Source of the DNA: Candidatus Binatia bacterium
GTDB taxonomy: Bacteria > Desulfobacterota > Binatia > UBA9968 > JAJDTQ01
NCBI GenBank assembly: GCA_022824205.1
Contig: JAJEAI010000016.1
Coordinates: 1 to 38,801 of the forward strand
Reading direction: 5' to 3'
DNA: 38,801 nucleotides
The translations under genes and the position numbers were made by a program. This document shows, piece by piece, positions 17,701 to 26,169 of this stretch. The notes beneath the pieces are model-generated. The model was given only the letters and a program-made list of their open reading frames with translations. It was not told the DNA's origin and searched no databases. The stretch's first letter is position 1; each line of letters begins with the position of its first letter.

Positions 17701-18193
17701 CGTCGACCGGCTCCGGTACCTGTTCCAGCTTTTCCCGTCGCTGGACCCGACGATCGTCAACAGCATCGCCGAAGCGCGCGAGTTCATGGGCGAGGCCCGG
17801 CACGAGCTGGGCTCCTTGCGCCCCGGACAGGCCATTCCGCCCGAGCAGCAGGCCATCGACCTCCTGTCCCAATCGAGCCAACAGATGCAGCAGGCCATGC
17901 AGCGGCTGGCGCAGCGCGGGCGCTTCGGGCGCGTGCCGCTGGTGCACGTGTTCCGCCGGGGCCGGTTCCTGCCCACCGGCGAGTTCCTGCCGCCCACCGG
18001 CGCGCCCCGGTTCCCCGAGCATGACATCGCCGAGAACGTCACCGGGTTGGACACCGAGGAGTTCAAGCTGCCCGGCAAGGACGACTACCGGCCCGACCGG
18101 TTTCGCGAGGAGGTCCTGGAGTCGCTCAAGGAAGGCGTACCCGAGCGGTACAGGGAAGAGATCGAGCGCTATTTCAGGGAATTGTCCCAGTAG
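14795..18193 (+). CDS. DUF4175 family large membrane-anchored protein
   Basis: 1132-aa protein (TTG 14795; GTG 14804 is an alternative). Two membrane segments lie near residues 45-70 and 80-105. A beta-rich Ig-like part follows (ITAVDRPAVTGLKVTLYPPHYTGLP), then a very long helical, Gln/Met/Glu-rich coiled-coil region (about 530-1050), and a charged tail. This architecture matches DUF4175 (TIGR02302-like) proteins, which sit next to moxR, DUF58, DUF4159 and vWA genes in many proteobacteria and are thought to take part in cell-envelope assembly or stress. It leads the plus-strand group and has the best promoter in the window. Precise function is unknown. Confidence 0.85.
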   Translation: MARVESSTALKVDDIFESRREGEPPLYEEEYRPIDDFLRRFVARFRNVEGLEALCLTATALAVLAALGVGVDLLKERLPYAPLVFSVLSIVTLLCLAGFTLYSFLRDHSLAWAARAIERQRPELRNNLINSLQLYPQVADPGRATGVSTPMILALIRQTRGQIGSLEPTELVDVRPLRAKARLLALAAVPVIALALWHPGFPARTLALVAHPLEHLPPADIFIQVVTRDLRVIRGTAVSVEAVTSGAQPEVVELVFKRVPATAGNEDAAAQAVAMNAGEANRYAAVLPEVTEDLDYRVVTGPFASPWYRITAVDRPAVTGLKVTLYPPHYTGLPDQTFTGGNVRGIKGSTLSFSATANKAMAGAVVALDDGREVPLDVTGNLAQGSLVLFRSQRYRIRIEDAFGFGNLPIPYAMHAMPDGFPVVELLKPTEDLEVNGDERIALEYRANDDYGLQEVTLVATIGEREERIPVWRAELTRELQETFIWDLDGMGLDEGDVVVYHVEVLDNDTISGPKLGKSRPLSLRLKNLKAEHRQVAEMIRDISDKMVDLLGDHLEAPPDQPPAGEQAAEQPMEAPVERLAEGLDRMMQRVDEAMRRTREDRISDFATWSDLETLKRNLQHAREDLVDRMRQAASPDERERAHDDMATELERLSMLSEDVSRRLTGQDMAATARDMVKNQERFLDSLEKLRSGNKELDKVLEELSKLAQQMQELQASLAQFARQMPNEFVNPSSMRNMPFSDMRSMMEQIRQKLQEGDIQGALQLAREMFNQMAQLAAMLRSGQQQAQGNMMSRMQGAMSQSGNELMEILQEQQDILLGTERTHKEIAGKIEEIRERATQALAEGARTDLAVLEHLLAAPDLESDRQRTPAERERNEAIRGLLTGLRDMLKNRDFDTLSKRLGPTAEELAGMGELDEAQGAALAMMTEIARAYDAIAGLPEPDLTPEQKEATRSLATREDVLERRTQDLVDRLRYLFQLFPSLDPTIVNSIAEAREFMGEARHELGSLRPGQAIPPEQQAIDLLSQSSQQMQQAMQRLAQRGRFGRVPLVHVFRRGRFLPTGEFLPPTGAPRFPEHDIAENVTGLDTEEFKLPGKDDYRPDRFREEVLESLKEGVPERYREEIERYFRELSQ

Positions 18194-18257
18194 CGGAGGG
18201 TGGCGCGCGGGCGGCCCCTGAGACGCGACGCGGCCCCCTCCGGCAGCACTCAAGTCC

Positions 18258-19862
18258 ATGATGGAACGGGTGAAGATCAAATCGGCGTTTCGTGTGCTTT
18301 GGCTGTCGGCCGTGCTCGCCCTGGGCGGCTCGTTCGCGGCACACGCCACGGACGAGGTCGCGGGGACCACCGAGGTGGAGAAGGCGCGGGAGTGGATCGG
18401 CGCCTGGGCGGTGGACGAGGCCCGCCCGGTGGTCGACCGTCTCCTGGCGGCGGACCCCGAATCGCTGGACGCCCTGGATCTCGCGGCGCTCCTGGCCTAC
18501 TACGAAGGCGACTACGACGGGGCCCTCAAGACCGTGGAGAAGGCGCTGGCCGTCGAAGCCGAGGACGAGCAGCGGCAAGCCCTCCGGTTGCTGCTGCAAC
18601 AGACCCACGACGTCACCGGGCAGTTCAAGCGCTACGAGAGCGACCACTTCGTGCTGCACCTCCACGAGGAAAGCGACGGCATCCTCGCGGAACCTGCCCT
18701 GGCGGCGCTGGAACAGGCGCACCAGGAGGTGGGGCGTGCCTTGGGCTACTGGCCGCGCCGCAAGGCGCGCATCGAGATCGCGCCCGACTCGCGCTCCTTC
18801 ATGGCCATCACCACGTTCACCCTGCGGGACATCGAGGAAACCGGGGCCATCGGCCTGTGCAAGTTCAACAAGGTGATGATCATCTCGCCGCGGGTCATGG
18901 CCCGGGGCTATCGCTGGCTGGACTCGCTGGTGCACGAGTACATCCACCTGGCCATCGTTCACCTGACCCGCAACAAGGCGCCCATCTGGCTTCACGAAGG
19001 CATCGCGCGCTACTACGAGACCGTATGGCGCAATCCGACGCAGGGCGAGCGTCCCGACTACCTTACGCCGGCCAACGAGACCCTGCTGGCCACGGCCGTC
19101 GCGCAACAGGAGTTCGTCAGCTTCAAGGACATGGAGCCGTCCCTGATCCGCCTGGACACGCCGCGGCAGGTCCAGCTCGCCTACGCGGAGGTGGCCTCGG
19201 CGGTGGACTACATCACGCGGGTCAAGGGACCCGCGGGCATCCGGGAGGTGCTGTCCCTGGTGAACCGGCTCTCCACCGCGGAAGCCATCGAAGCGGTCAT
19301 GAGCGTGCCGCTGGACGGCTTCGAGGCGGATTGGCGCAACTTCGTGGAGGGCCAGGGGCTGACGGTGGTCCAGGGCAGCCGTATCCGCACGTACAAGCTG
19401 GCGGAGGAAGGCGGCGAGCCCCCGGCCGTGGAGCTGGACGAAATCCAGTCCGAAATCGCCCGCAACCGCACGCATCTGGGCGACCGACTGCGCCAGCGCG
19501 GCCGGCTGCGGGCGGCCAGCGCCGAGTACCGCCGGGCGCTCCGCGCCGGGCCCAACTCCACGATCATCCTCAACCGGCTGGGCGAGACCCTGATTCAATC
19601 GCGGCGCTATGACGAGGCCCGGCCGCACCTGGACAGGGCCGGCTACCTCGACCCCGACGCGGTGCACACCTTCTATCTCAAGGGTCAGCTCCACCACGAG
19701 ATGGGCGAACACACCCGCGCGCGCAACGCCCTTCGGGAAGCGCTGCAGATCAACCCGTTCCACCCCGGCGTCTACCGAGTGCTCGGCCAGGTCTACGAGG
19801 CCATCGGCGACGACGCCGGCGTGCGCAAGACGCGCGAGGTCATGAGGAAGCTGCGCGGATAG
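18258..19862 (+). CDS. Exported TPR protein with gluzincin-type metallopeptidase domain
   Basis: 534-aa protein. Residues 1-30 are a Sec signal peptide with an AHA cleavage site. An N-terminal TPR-like region (about 38-115) precedes a peptidase MA-like domain: zinc motif HEYIH at 226-230 and the downstream glutamate E247 in WLHEGIARYYE. C-terminal TPR repeats follow (about 435-530). It should act in the periplasm as a zinc peptidase or as a scaffold recognising envelope proteins. It lies 64 bp after the DUF4175 gene and 79 bp before moxR, in one apparent operon. All metal-site residues are intact, so activity is plausible. ATG 18258 and ATG 18261 are equivalent start choices. Confidence 0.87.
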   Translation: MMERVKIKSAFRVLWLSAVLALGGSFAAHATDEVAGTTEVEKAREWIGAWAVDEARPVVDRLLAADPESLDALDLAALLAYYEGDYDGALKTVEKALAVEAEDEQRQALRLLLQQTHDVTGQFKRYESDHFVLHLHEESDGILAEPALAALEQAHQEVGRALGYWPRRKARIEIAPDSRSFMAITTFTLRDIEETGAIGLCKFNKVMIISPRVMARGYRWLDSLVHEYIHLAIVHLTRNKAPIWLHEGIARYYETVWRNPTQGERPDYLTPANETLLATAVAQQEFVSFKDMEPSLIRLDTPRQVQLAYAEVASAVDYITRVKGPAGIREVLSLVNRLSTAEAIEAVMSVPLDGFEADWRNFVEGQGLTVVQGSRIRTYKLAEEGGEPPAVELDEIQSEIARNRTHLGDRLRQRGRLRAASAEYRRALRAGPNSTIILNRLGETLIQSRRYDEARPHLDRAGYLDPDAVHTFYLKGQLHHEMGEHTRARNALREALQINPFHPGVYRVLGQVYEAIGDDAGVRKTREVMRKLRG

Positions 19863-19941
19863 AGGTGCGTTCGGACCCATCGCGTCCGCATGACGCGGAC
19901 GAGCGACAACGGTTCCCACAACGGGAAGGAATCTTACCACC

Positions 19942-20997
<1,056 letters not shown>

Positions 20998-21089
20998 GGC
21001 GCGGTGTCCGACACGGAGTCCTCCGCCGCGTCGCCGCAAGCGCCTCGGGCCGCGGGCCGTACACGCCGCCGCGGTTCCGGCCGATCCCC

Positions 21090-21719
21090 ATGCTGCTCCA
21101 CTTCGACTACGACGGCGTTCTCGTCGATTCCTTCGACCAGCTCCTGGAAGCCTTCCAGCGCACCGCGGCGGTTACCGGACTGGGCCGGCCGCCGACCCGG
21201 AACGACTTCGAGACCATCGAGGACCTGCATGCCGCGGGCCTCGCCGCGCTCCTGGGAGTGCCGGAATCCGACATCGACCGCTACACCCGGCGAACCCACG
21301 CCCTGCTGGAAGCGGACGGCTACGAGCCGGCCATGTTCCCGGGCATTGCCGAAATGCTCGGGACCCTGTCGGAGCACCACACCATCGTCATCGTGACCTC
21401 CAACTACGAGCACCTGGTAAGGCAGGGCTTGGCCCGCAACGGCGTGGACGGGTGCGTGTCCCTGGTGCTCGACGCACGGCTGCCCGGGACCAAGGGCGAG
21501 AAGATCGGCCACGCCCTCAAGAGCTTCCGCGTCCCTTCGCACCAAGCGTTCATGATCGGCGACACCCGCGGCGACATCCGTCACGGCAAGGCCGCCGGGG
21601 TGCGCACCGCGGGCGTCACCTGGGGCTACCAGAGCCGGGCCACGCTCGCGAAGGAAGCCCCCGACTACATCGTGGATTCACCCGATGAGCTGCTCCGGTT
21701 GCTCGCCAGGGCCCGGTGA
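21090..21719 (+). CDS. HAD-superfamily hydrolase (phosphoglycolate phosphatase-like)
   Basis: 209-aa HAD phosphatase with a small cap. Motif I is DYDGVLVDS with nucleophile D6 and acid/base D8. Motif II is T103-S104 in IVTSN, motif III a lysine at K135/K138 in GTKGEK, and motif IV D158/D162 in IGDTRGDI. All catalytic residues are present. The start at ATG 21090 gives the motif I at the very N-terminus, as expected. It follows moxR by 92 bp on the same strand and closes that gene group; no functional link is evident. The substrate cannot be inferred beyond a small phosphorylated metabolite. Confidence 0.88.
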   Translation: MLLHFDYDGVLVDSFDQLLEAFQRTAAVTGLGRPPTRNDFETIEDLHAAGLAALLGVPESDIDRYTRRTHALLEADGYEPAMFPGIAEMLGTLSEHHTIVIVTSNYEHLVRQGLARNGVDGCVSLVLDARLPGTKGEKIGHALKSFRVPSHQAFMIGDTRGDIRHGKAAGVRTAGVTWGYQSRATLAKEAPDYIVDSPDELLRLLARAR

Positions 21720-21761
21720 CTCGCCAAGCGCGGGCGATCCGGGGCGAGGGAATGAGGACGA

Positions 21762-22760
21762 ATGAGGATGAGCGACAAATCCCACGACCACCGTGACGCA
21801 CGAATTGTAATGCACCCGAAGCTGGTCACTCACGCCGACTGGAGCAAGAACCCGAAGAAGCGTTGGTGTGCGTTTGCCGTCCTGCGCTCCGACGGTCTCT
21901 ACCAAGTCGATGCTCCGAAGCCGGTGGGGGACCTCACCACGTATTTCGGTCGACTGCTCGAACGTGCCGGCGCGGACGCCGCGGTGCTCAGCGGCTTCGA
22001 CTTTCCGATTGGGCTGCCGGCACGCTATGCCGACCAGGCTGGGTTATCGGACTTCCGGAACGCATTGTCCTCCCTTGGCCATGGACGCTGGCAAGACTTC
22101 TATAAGCCAGCACCGTCGCAATCGGACATCTCCGTCGCGAGACCGTTCTACCCGCGGAGACCGGGTGGTGCGAAGCGACAGAACCTCGTCGACGCGTTGG
22201 GCGTGCCGAGCCTCAACGAGCTGTACCGGCGATGTGATAGAAGCGCGGGACGCAACCCTGCCGAAGTGGTCTTCTGGCTCGTTGGCGCAAAACAGGTGGG
22301 TAAGGCAGCGATCACGGGTTGGAAAGACCTGCTCGCCCCGGCCATGGCAAGCAGTTCGCCGCCCAAGATCTGGCCGTTCGACGGCCGCTTGAGTGAACTT
22401 CTGGGACGCCCCGGCATGGTCGTCGCGGAAACCTACCCCGCTGAAGTCTATCGGCACCTGGATCTCGCAATCCGCGGCGGCGGAAAGTCGAAGCGCCGTC
22501 AGTCGGACCGCGCTGCTGACGCGAACTCCCTGCAGGCATGGGCGTGTGTCAACCCTGTGCGTCTGACATGTCGACTCCGGGCTGAGATCGTGGATGGCTT
22601 CGGTGCGGGTAAAGACGGCGAAGACCGATTCGACGCGGTAGTCGGCTTGCTCGGTATGCTCGACGTCGTCCTGGGCAACCGGCCGTCTGGAGAGCCCGAG
22701 GACGACACGACGCAAATCGAGGGCTGGATCCTTGGTCAACACTCGACGACCCGTACATGA
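21762..22760 (+). CDS. DUF429-like protein (RNase H-like fold)
   Basis: 332-aa protein of unknown function. It shows the DUF429 landmarks: GFDFPIGLPARYA (D80), VVAETYPAEVYRHL (E223) and a late GEDRFDAVVGLLGML (D288/D291), consistent with the acidic residues of an RNase H-like site. It is longer than most DUF429 proteins (about 240 aa). Base and codon use look less GC-biased than the neighbours, and it adjoins a toxin-antitoxin pair, suggesting acquired DNA. Its last 25 bp overlap the convergent PIN toxin gene. Start ATG 21762 or 21768 is uncertain. DUF429 members are sometimes found with defence genes, but nothing here proves such a role. Confidence 0.7.
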   Translation: MRMSDKSHDHRDARIVMHPKLVTHADWSKNPKKRWCAFAVLRSDGLYQVDAPKPVGDLTTYFGRLLERAGADAAVLSGFDFPIGLPARYADQAGLSDFRNALSSLGHGRWQDFYKPAPSQSDISVARPFYPRRPGGAKRQNLVDALGVPSLNELYRRCDRSAGRNPAEVVFWLVGAKQVGKAAITGWKDLLAPAMASSSPPKIWPFDGRLSELLGRPGMVVAETYPAEVYRHLDLAIRGGGKSKRRQSDRAADANSLQAWACVNPVRLTCRLRAEIVDGFGAGKDGEDRFDAVVGLLGMLDVVLGNRPSGEPEDDTTQIEGWILGQHSTTRT

Positions 22761-23149
22761 CCCTGACCGGCGTATTCCAGAATCTCGGCGTCACGCGTCG
22801 CGAGCACGTAGCCGAAGGCACGGGCCGTCGCGATGATGATGCGATCCGCCGGGTCGTGCGGCGGCGTACCCGGCAGAGTGGTCGATGCGACCAGCACGGA
22901 TACCGGCATCGCGGCCAGCGTGACCGAAGGCAGCGTGCAGAAACGCTCGAACCAGAGGCCAGTGTCGAGTGCCAGCGCGATCTTCCCCTTCGCGACGAGC
23001 ATCGCGATCTCCCAAGCCGTGATGGGGGACACGAACAGCCGCCCCCCGCGCCGGTACGCTTCCTGCAATTCACTCGCCGCCGGCTCGCGCAAGGGGTCGT
23101 TGTGTGCGGTCCAGATGACGGCGCACGTATCGAGCAGGTAGTCGGCCAT
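22736..23149 (-). CDS. PIN-domain (VapC-like) toxin ribonuclease
   Basis: 137-aa single PIN domain, a Mg-dependent RNase typical of VapC toxins. The acidic active-site set is complete: D7 in LLDTCAVIW, E47 in AWEIAM, D102 in DPADRIIIATA and D120 in ATRDAEIL. The gene begins 7 bp after the antitoxin stop and lacks its own ribosome site, so translation is probably coupled to the antitoxin. Likely role: translation arrest by cleaving RNA (often tRNA or rRNA) when antitoxin is lost. Its end overlaps the convergent DUF429-like gene by 25 bp. Confidence 0.9.
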   Translation of the reverse strand: MADYLLDTCAVIWTAHNDPLREPAASELQEAYRRGGRLFVSPITAWEIAMLVAKGKIALALDTGLWFERFCTLPSVTLAAMPVSVLVASTTLPGTPPHDPADRIIIATARAFGYVLATRDAEILEYAGQGHVRVVEC

Positions 23150-23156
23150 GTCGCGG

Positions 23157-23561
23157 TTACCGCGCGGCGTTCCAGTCTTCGCCGATGGGGTCCGTCAGAT
23201 TGGTGCCGGGAGATATCGTCACGGTGTCCTTCAGCGCGCCGAAGATGTCCGCGAACGAACCGCTGCGTTCGAACCCGGACGAGTCGCCACCGCCATCCGG
23301 GGCCGGCGCATCCGCCACGGCCTTCCGAAAGACGAGTTTGCGCTTATCCATGTCGACCTTCTCGGTCTCGTATCCCGCCGCGAGCCAAGCCTTCGTCATG
23401 ACCCAGTTGCCGGGGTTGTTGGACCACAATGCACGGTGCTTGAAGGCCGCCGGCGGTAGCCGTATACCGACCACGCGCTCGATCTCGCTGAACGTCATGG
23501 GCACGTGTGCGCGGCCCGAATCCCGCAGGTGCGATTCGAGCGGGGCGTATTTGCTGCTCAC
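23157..23561 (-). CDS. Antitoxin of the PIN pair, DUF7662-like domain plus Phd/VapB-type tail
   Basis: 134-aa protein read from GTG 23561, with GAGGAG 9 nt upstream. Residues 1-80 (YAPLESHLRDSG, FSEIERVVGIRLPPAA, WSNNPGN, AWLAAGYETEKVD) resemble the small DUF7662 domain. A flexible acidic/Gly linker follows (about 85-100). The C-terminal tail (IFGALKDTVTISPGTNLTDPIGEDWNAAR region) looks like the toxin-binding end of Phd/VapB antitoxins. It precedes the PIN toxin by 7 bp, as antitoxins normally do. It should neutralise the toxin and may repress the operon. No AbrB, RHH or Phd DNA-binding domain is seen; DUF7662 would have to supply that function. Confidence 0.75.
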   Translation of the reverse strand: MSSKYAPLESHLRDSGRAHVPMTFSEIERVVGIRLPPAAFKHRALWSNNPGNWVMTKAWLAAGYETEKVDMDKRKLVFRKAVADAPAPDGGGDSSGFERSGSFADIFGALKDTVTISPGTNLTDPIGEDWNAAR

Positions 23562-23992
23562 GATAAAGTGCTCCTCATCTCGATGTGGCCTGGGTCGCCT
23601 GCCTAGTGTGGTGTTCCGCTAAAAGGTTGACGAATCTGCTTGTCCTTTTTGCCGTCGGCTGCGTTGTCTTCCTCGCGTGGTACCCGCCACTGGGGCGACC
23701 GCGGGTCGCCCCTACGGGTCATCGCGCCTTGCCGACGACAAAAAATTCGCACGCATCTTCGTCAACGTTTTCGCGAAACGCAACACTAGGACGATCAGGA
23801 ACCATGTTATGCTCCCGTGGAGCGAACTGCTTCGTGGCACCCGATCCCACTTAGATACCTACGTAGCCTAAGTGTTGTGTATTTAGTTGTCAAGTCTTTC
23901 CCAGGACGCTCCGCGATCCGCCGGAATCCGGTTTACAGATGGTCTCCGAAAGGCCTACGATATCGCAAACCATTTCCCGAAGGGAGCTTTCC
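23562..23992. other. 431-bp noncoding region with inverted repeats, relatively AT-rich
   Basis: It lies between the antitoxin start (minus) and the aminotransferase start (plus) and must contain promoters for both, although no clear -35/-10 pair was found. It is less GC-rich than its surroundings. It contains the inverted repeat 23682-23719 and a perfect CGTTT-TCGCG-AAACG palindrome around 23766-23780. Short ORFs here have no ribosome sites or protein-like composition. It may be the edge of inserted DNA. Confidence 0.6.
23682..23719. repeat. Inverted repeat with GGGGCGACC / GGTCGCCCC stem
   Basis: The inner arms 23692-23700 and 23704-23712 pair perfectly around a 3-nt loop. Outer bases ACCCG (23682-23686) and CGGGT (23715-23719) extend the stem imperfectly. 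It resembles short mobile palindromes that occur many times in high-GC genomes, but only one copy is in this window. Confidence 0.6.
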
Positions 23993-24919
23993 ATGGCAGA
24001 ACGCACGGCATACGTCAACGGCGAGTTCTTGCCCGAGAGTCGGGCGAGCGTTTCCATCTACGACCGGGGTTTCCTGTCCGGCTTGGGCGTGTTCGAGCGG
24101 ACGCGGACCTTCGGCGGCGAGATCTTTCAACTGGACCGGCACATCGCGCGCCTGTACCGCTCGCTCAAGGCGGTGCGGCTGGATGCCGGCCTCACCGCGG
24201 ACGAGATGCACGAGACCACCGTGGAGTTGGTGAAGCAGAACAAGGGGCTGCTGGGAGCGGACGAGGACTACTTCGTGGGCCACTACGTCACCCGCGGGCC
24301 GGACAAGGCGGGCCGGGCGACCGTGGTGATCCTGTGCGAACCCATCGGTTTCGACAAGTTCGCCCACCACTACATCTACGGCGGCCACGTCATCACCACG
24401 CACATCCGCGCCATCCCCACCCAGGTGTGGGACCCGAAGATCAAGAGCACCAGCCGGATGCACCTGTGGCTGGCGGAGCAACAGGCCCAGTTGGTGGACC
24501 CCGAGGCCTATGCCCTGCTGCTGACCCTCGACGGCAACGTCACCGAGCTCACCGCGGCCAACTTCTGGATCGTGCGCAACGGCACGCTGGTCACCGCGCC
24601 GGTCCAGACCATCCTGTCGGGGGTCACGCGGGGCGCGGTACTGGAGATCGCCCGGCACCTCGACATCCCGGTGGACGAGACCAACTTCCAGTTGTACGAC
24701 ATCATGAACGCCGACGAAGCGTTCATGACCACCACCTCACGCTGCGTGCTGCCGCTCACCCGCATTAACGGCAACGCCATCGGCGACGGCAAGCCCGGCC
24801 CCATGGTGGGCAGGCTGCAAAAAGGCTGGACCGAGGTGTTCGGACAGGACTTCGTCGTCCAGGCGCTCAAGCACATCGACAAGGACAAGGTGCCGGAGGG
24901 CGAGGCGGTACCCCTGTAG
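23993..24919 (+). CDS. Class IV (fold-type IV) PLP-dependent aminotransferase, branched-chain type
   Basis: 308-aa PLP enzyme related to branched-chain amino-acid aminotransferase, 4-amino-4-deoxychorismate lyase and D-amino-acid transaminase. The opening YVNGEFLPESRASVSIYDRGFLSG is typical. Catalytic K151 lies in DPKIKSTSRMHLWLAE, and E185 in TELTAANFW matches the cofactor-ring-contacting glutamate. ATG 23993 was chosen because AGGGAG lies 6 nt upstream; the in-frame ATG at 23939 has none. It stands alone between the antitoxin region and a convergent LLM gene. The three fold-type IV activities cannot be told apart safely from sequence; branched-chain transaminase is the default. Confidence 0.87.
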   Translation: MAERTAYVNGEFLPESRASVSIYDRGFLSGLGVFERTRTFGGEIFQLDRHIARLYRSLKAVRLDAGLTADEMHETTVELVKQNKGLLGADEDYFVGHYVTRGPDKAGRATVVILCEPIGFDKFAHHYIYGGHVITTHIRAIPTQVWDPKIKSTSRMHLWLAEQQAQLVDPEAYALLLTLDGNVTELTAANFWIVRNGTLVTAPVQTILSGVTRGAVLEIARHLDIPVDETNFQLYDIMNADEAFMTTTSRCVLPLTRINGNAIGDGKPGPMVGRLQKGWTEVFGQDFVVQALKHIDKDKVPEGEAVPL

Positions 24920-24982
24920 CGGAGCATCGGCGGAAACGCGATCCGCGGCAGCATCCTTCGGGCGGGTGCGCCGCGCGGCCGC

Positions 24983-25003
24983 GGGCGGGACTGGACCCCG
25001 CCC
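24983..25003. terminator. GC hairpin between convergent genes
   Basis: GGGCGGG (24983-24989) and CCCGCCC (24997-25003) form a perfect 7-bp stem with a 7-nt loop. It lies between the ends of two convergent genes and could stop transcription from either side. No U-tract is present. Confidence 0.35.
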
Positions 25004-25026
25004 CTGGAGCAGGTCCGGAAGCGGTT

Positions 25027-26034
25027 TCAGCGAGCCGCCGCGCGGCCCAACGTCCGCAGCGCGGATTCCCTGTCCGCGCCGTAGACGTTGACGATGAGCT
25101 GGCTGAGGCCTTCGACGGCTTCCAGCTCCGCGATCTTCCGGGCACAGTCGCCGGGCGTGCCCACGAGAGTCATCTCCCGAAAGAGATCGTCGCCCAGCGC
25201 CGACCGGAGGGCGCACGCCAAGTCATACTCGTGGTCCTGGCGCGTGGCCTCCTCGCGCACGTGCGCGCCCATCTCGGGTGACAGCAAGGGCTCCCGCGCC
25301 CCGAGCACCTCGTGGGGAATCCGCAGCGCGGCCTTGAACAGGGTGCGGCCGACCTCGGGCGCCAGGGCGTCCATGGCCTGCTCCGTGGTCTCGGCCACGA
25401 CGCAGTGGGTCCAGGCGCAAATGCAGAGCGCATCCGGATCGCGTCCGGCCCGCGCCGCTCCCTCGCGGATTTTCCCGATGGCGTAGCGCAGGAAGCGCGG
25501 GGACCCGCCCGGGCTGATGATGGCGCCGTCCGCGGCCTCGCCGGCGAACGCGAACGTGCGCGGCCTTTCCGCCGCCAGCAGGAGCGGCGGCTTGGTCTCG
25601 GGCACCGCGGGAAGCCGCAGCCGGCGGCCGTTGTAGGGCACGCTCTCGCCCCGGAGGAGACCCTGCACGAGTTTCACGCTCTCCCTGAACGCATCGAACC
25701 GAGACGGCTTCCGCCCAAGGAACTTCACGGCGCTGTCGCCGAGCCCGAGACCGAACTTGACCCGGCCTCCGGTGAGGATGGCGAGGGTGGCGAAGCTGTT
25801 GGCCACCACCGTGGGGTCGCGGGTCTGCAGATTGGTGACCGCCAACCCCACCATCGCGCGTGAAGTGGCCATGGCGCAGTACGGCATGGACACGTACGGC
25901 TCGGCGCAGCGCGGCGAATCGTACAGCCAGACGTGGTTGAAACCGGCGTCCTCCGCCTGGCGCGAATGCGCCGCCAGCATGGACGGATGGCGCGCGCGCA
26001 GGCCCAAGCCGAGATCCAGACCTCCGTTTCCCAT
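25027..26034 (-). CDS. LLM-class flavin-dependent oxidoreductase
   Basis: 335-aa luciferase-like TIM-barrel enzyme using FMN or F420. Typical blocks are visible: the N-terminal LDLGLGLRARHP, the HSRQAEDAGFNHVWLYD helix-strand, LAILTGGRVKFGLGLGDS, and the PPLLLAAERPRTFAFAGEAADG segment common to the methylene-tetrahydromethanopterin-reductase-like branch. ATG 26034 has GGGGAGGGG 3 nt upstream; the in-frame ATG 26079 adds 15 unlikely residues. It is downstream of the sulfatase gene on the same strand (135-bp gap). Substrate and flavin type cannot be decided here. Confidence 0.9.
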   Translation of the reverse strand: MGNGGLDLGLGLRARHPSMLAAHSRQAEDAGFNHVWLYDSPRCAEPYVSMPYCAMATSRAMVGLAVTNLQTRDPTVVANSFATLAILTGGRVKFGLGLGDSAVKFLGRKPSRFDAFRESVKLVQGLLRGESVPYNGRRLRLPAVPETKPPLLLAAERPRTFAFAGEAADGAIISPGGSPRFLRYAIGKIREGAARAGRDPDALCICAWTHCVVAETTEQAMDALAPEVGRTLFKAALRIPHEVLGAREPLLSPEMGAHVREEATRQDHEYDLACALRSALGDDLFREMTLVGTPGDCARKIAELEAVEGLSQLIVNVYGADRESALRTLGRAAAR

Positions 26035-26169
26035 GATCCCCTCCCCGTCGAGCCCTGGCCGCGAGCCCGTGCCGGGCAAGGCCCGGAAGGTTCCTCCCCC
26101 GGTCCCGGCGTGGTGTCTCGCAAAACACGCGAATCAAATGACGCGAATCAGCCGGACACCACACCAGGA

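Noticed and set aside
15653-18370. 905-codon minus-strand ORF opposite the DUF4175 gene
   Set aside because: Shadow of the real gene; composition dominated by Leu/His/Val from the complementary coding strand.
23585-23854. 89-codon ORF in the noncoding gap
   Set aside because: No ribosome site, crosses an inverted repeat, and has no protein-like composition.
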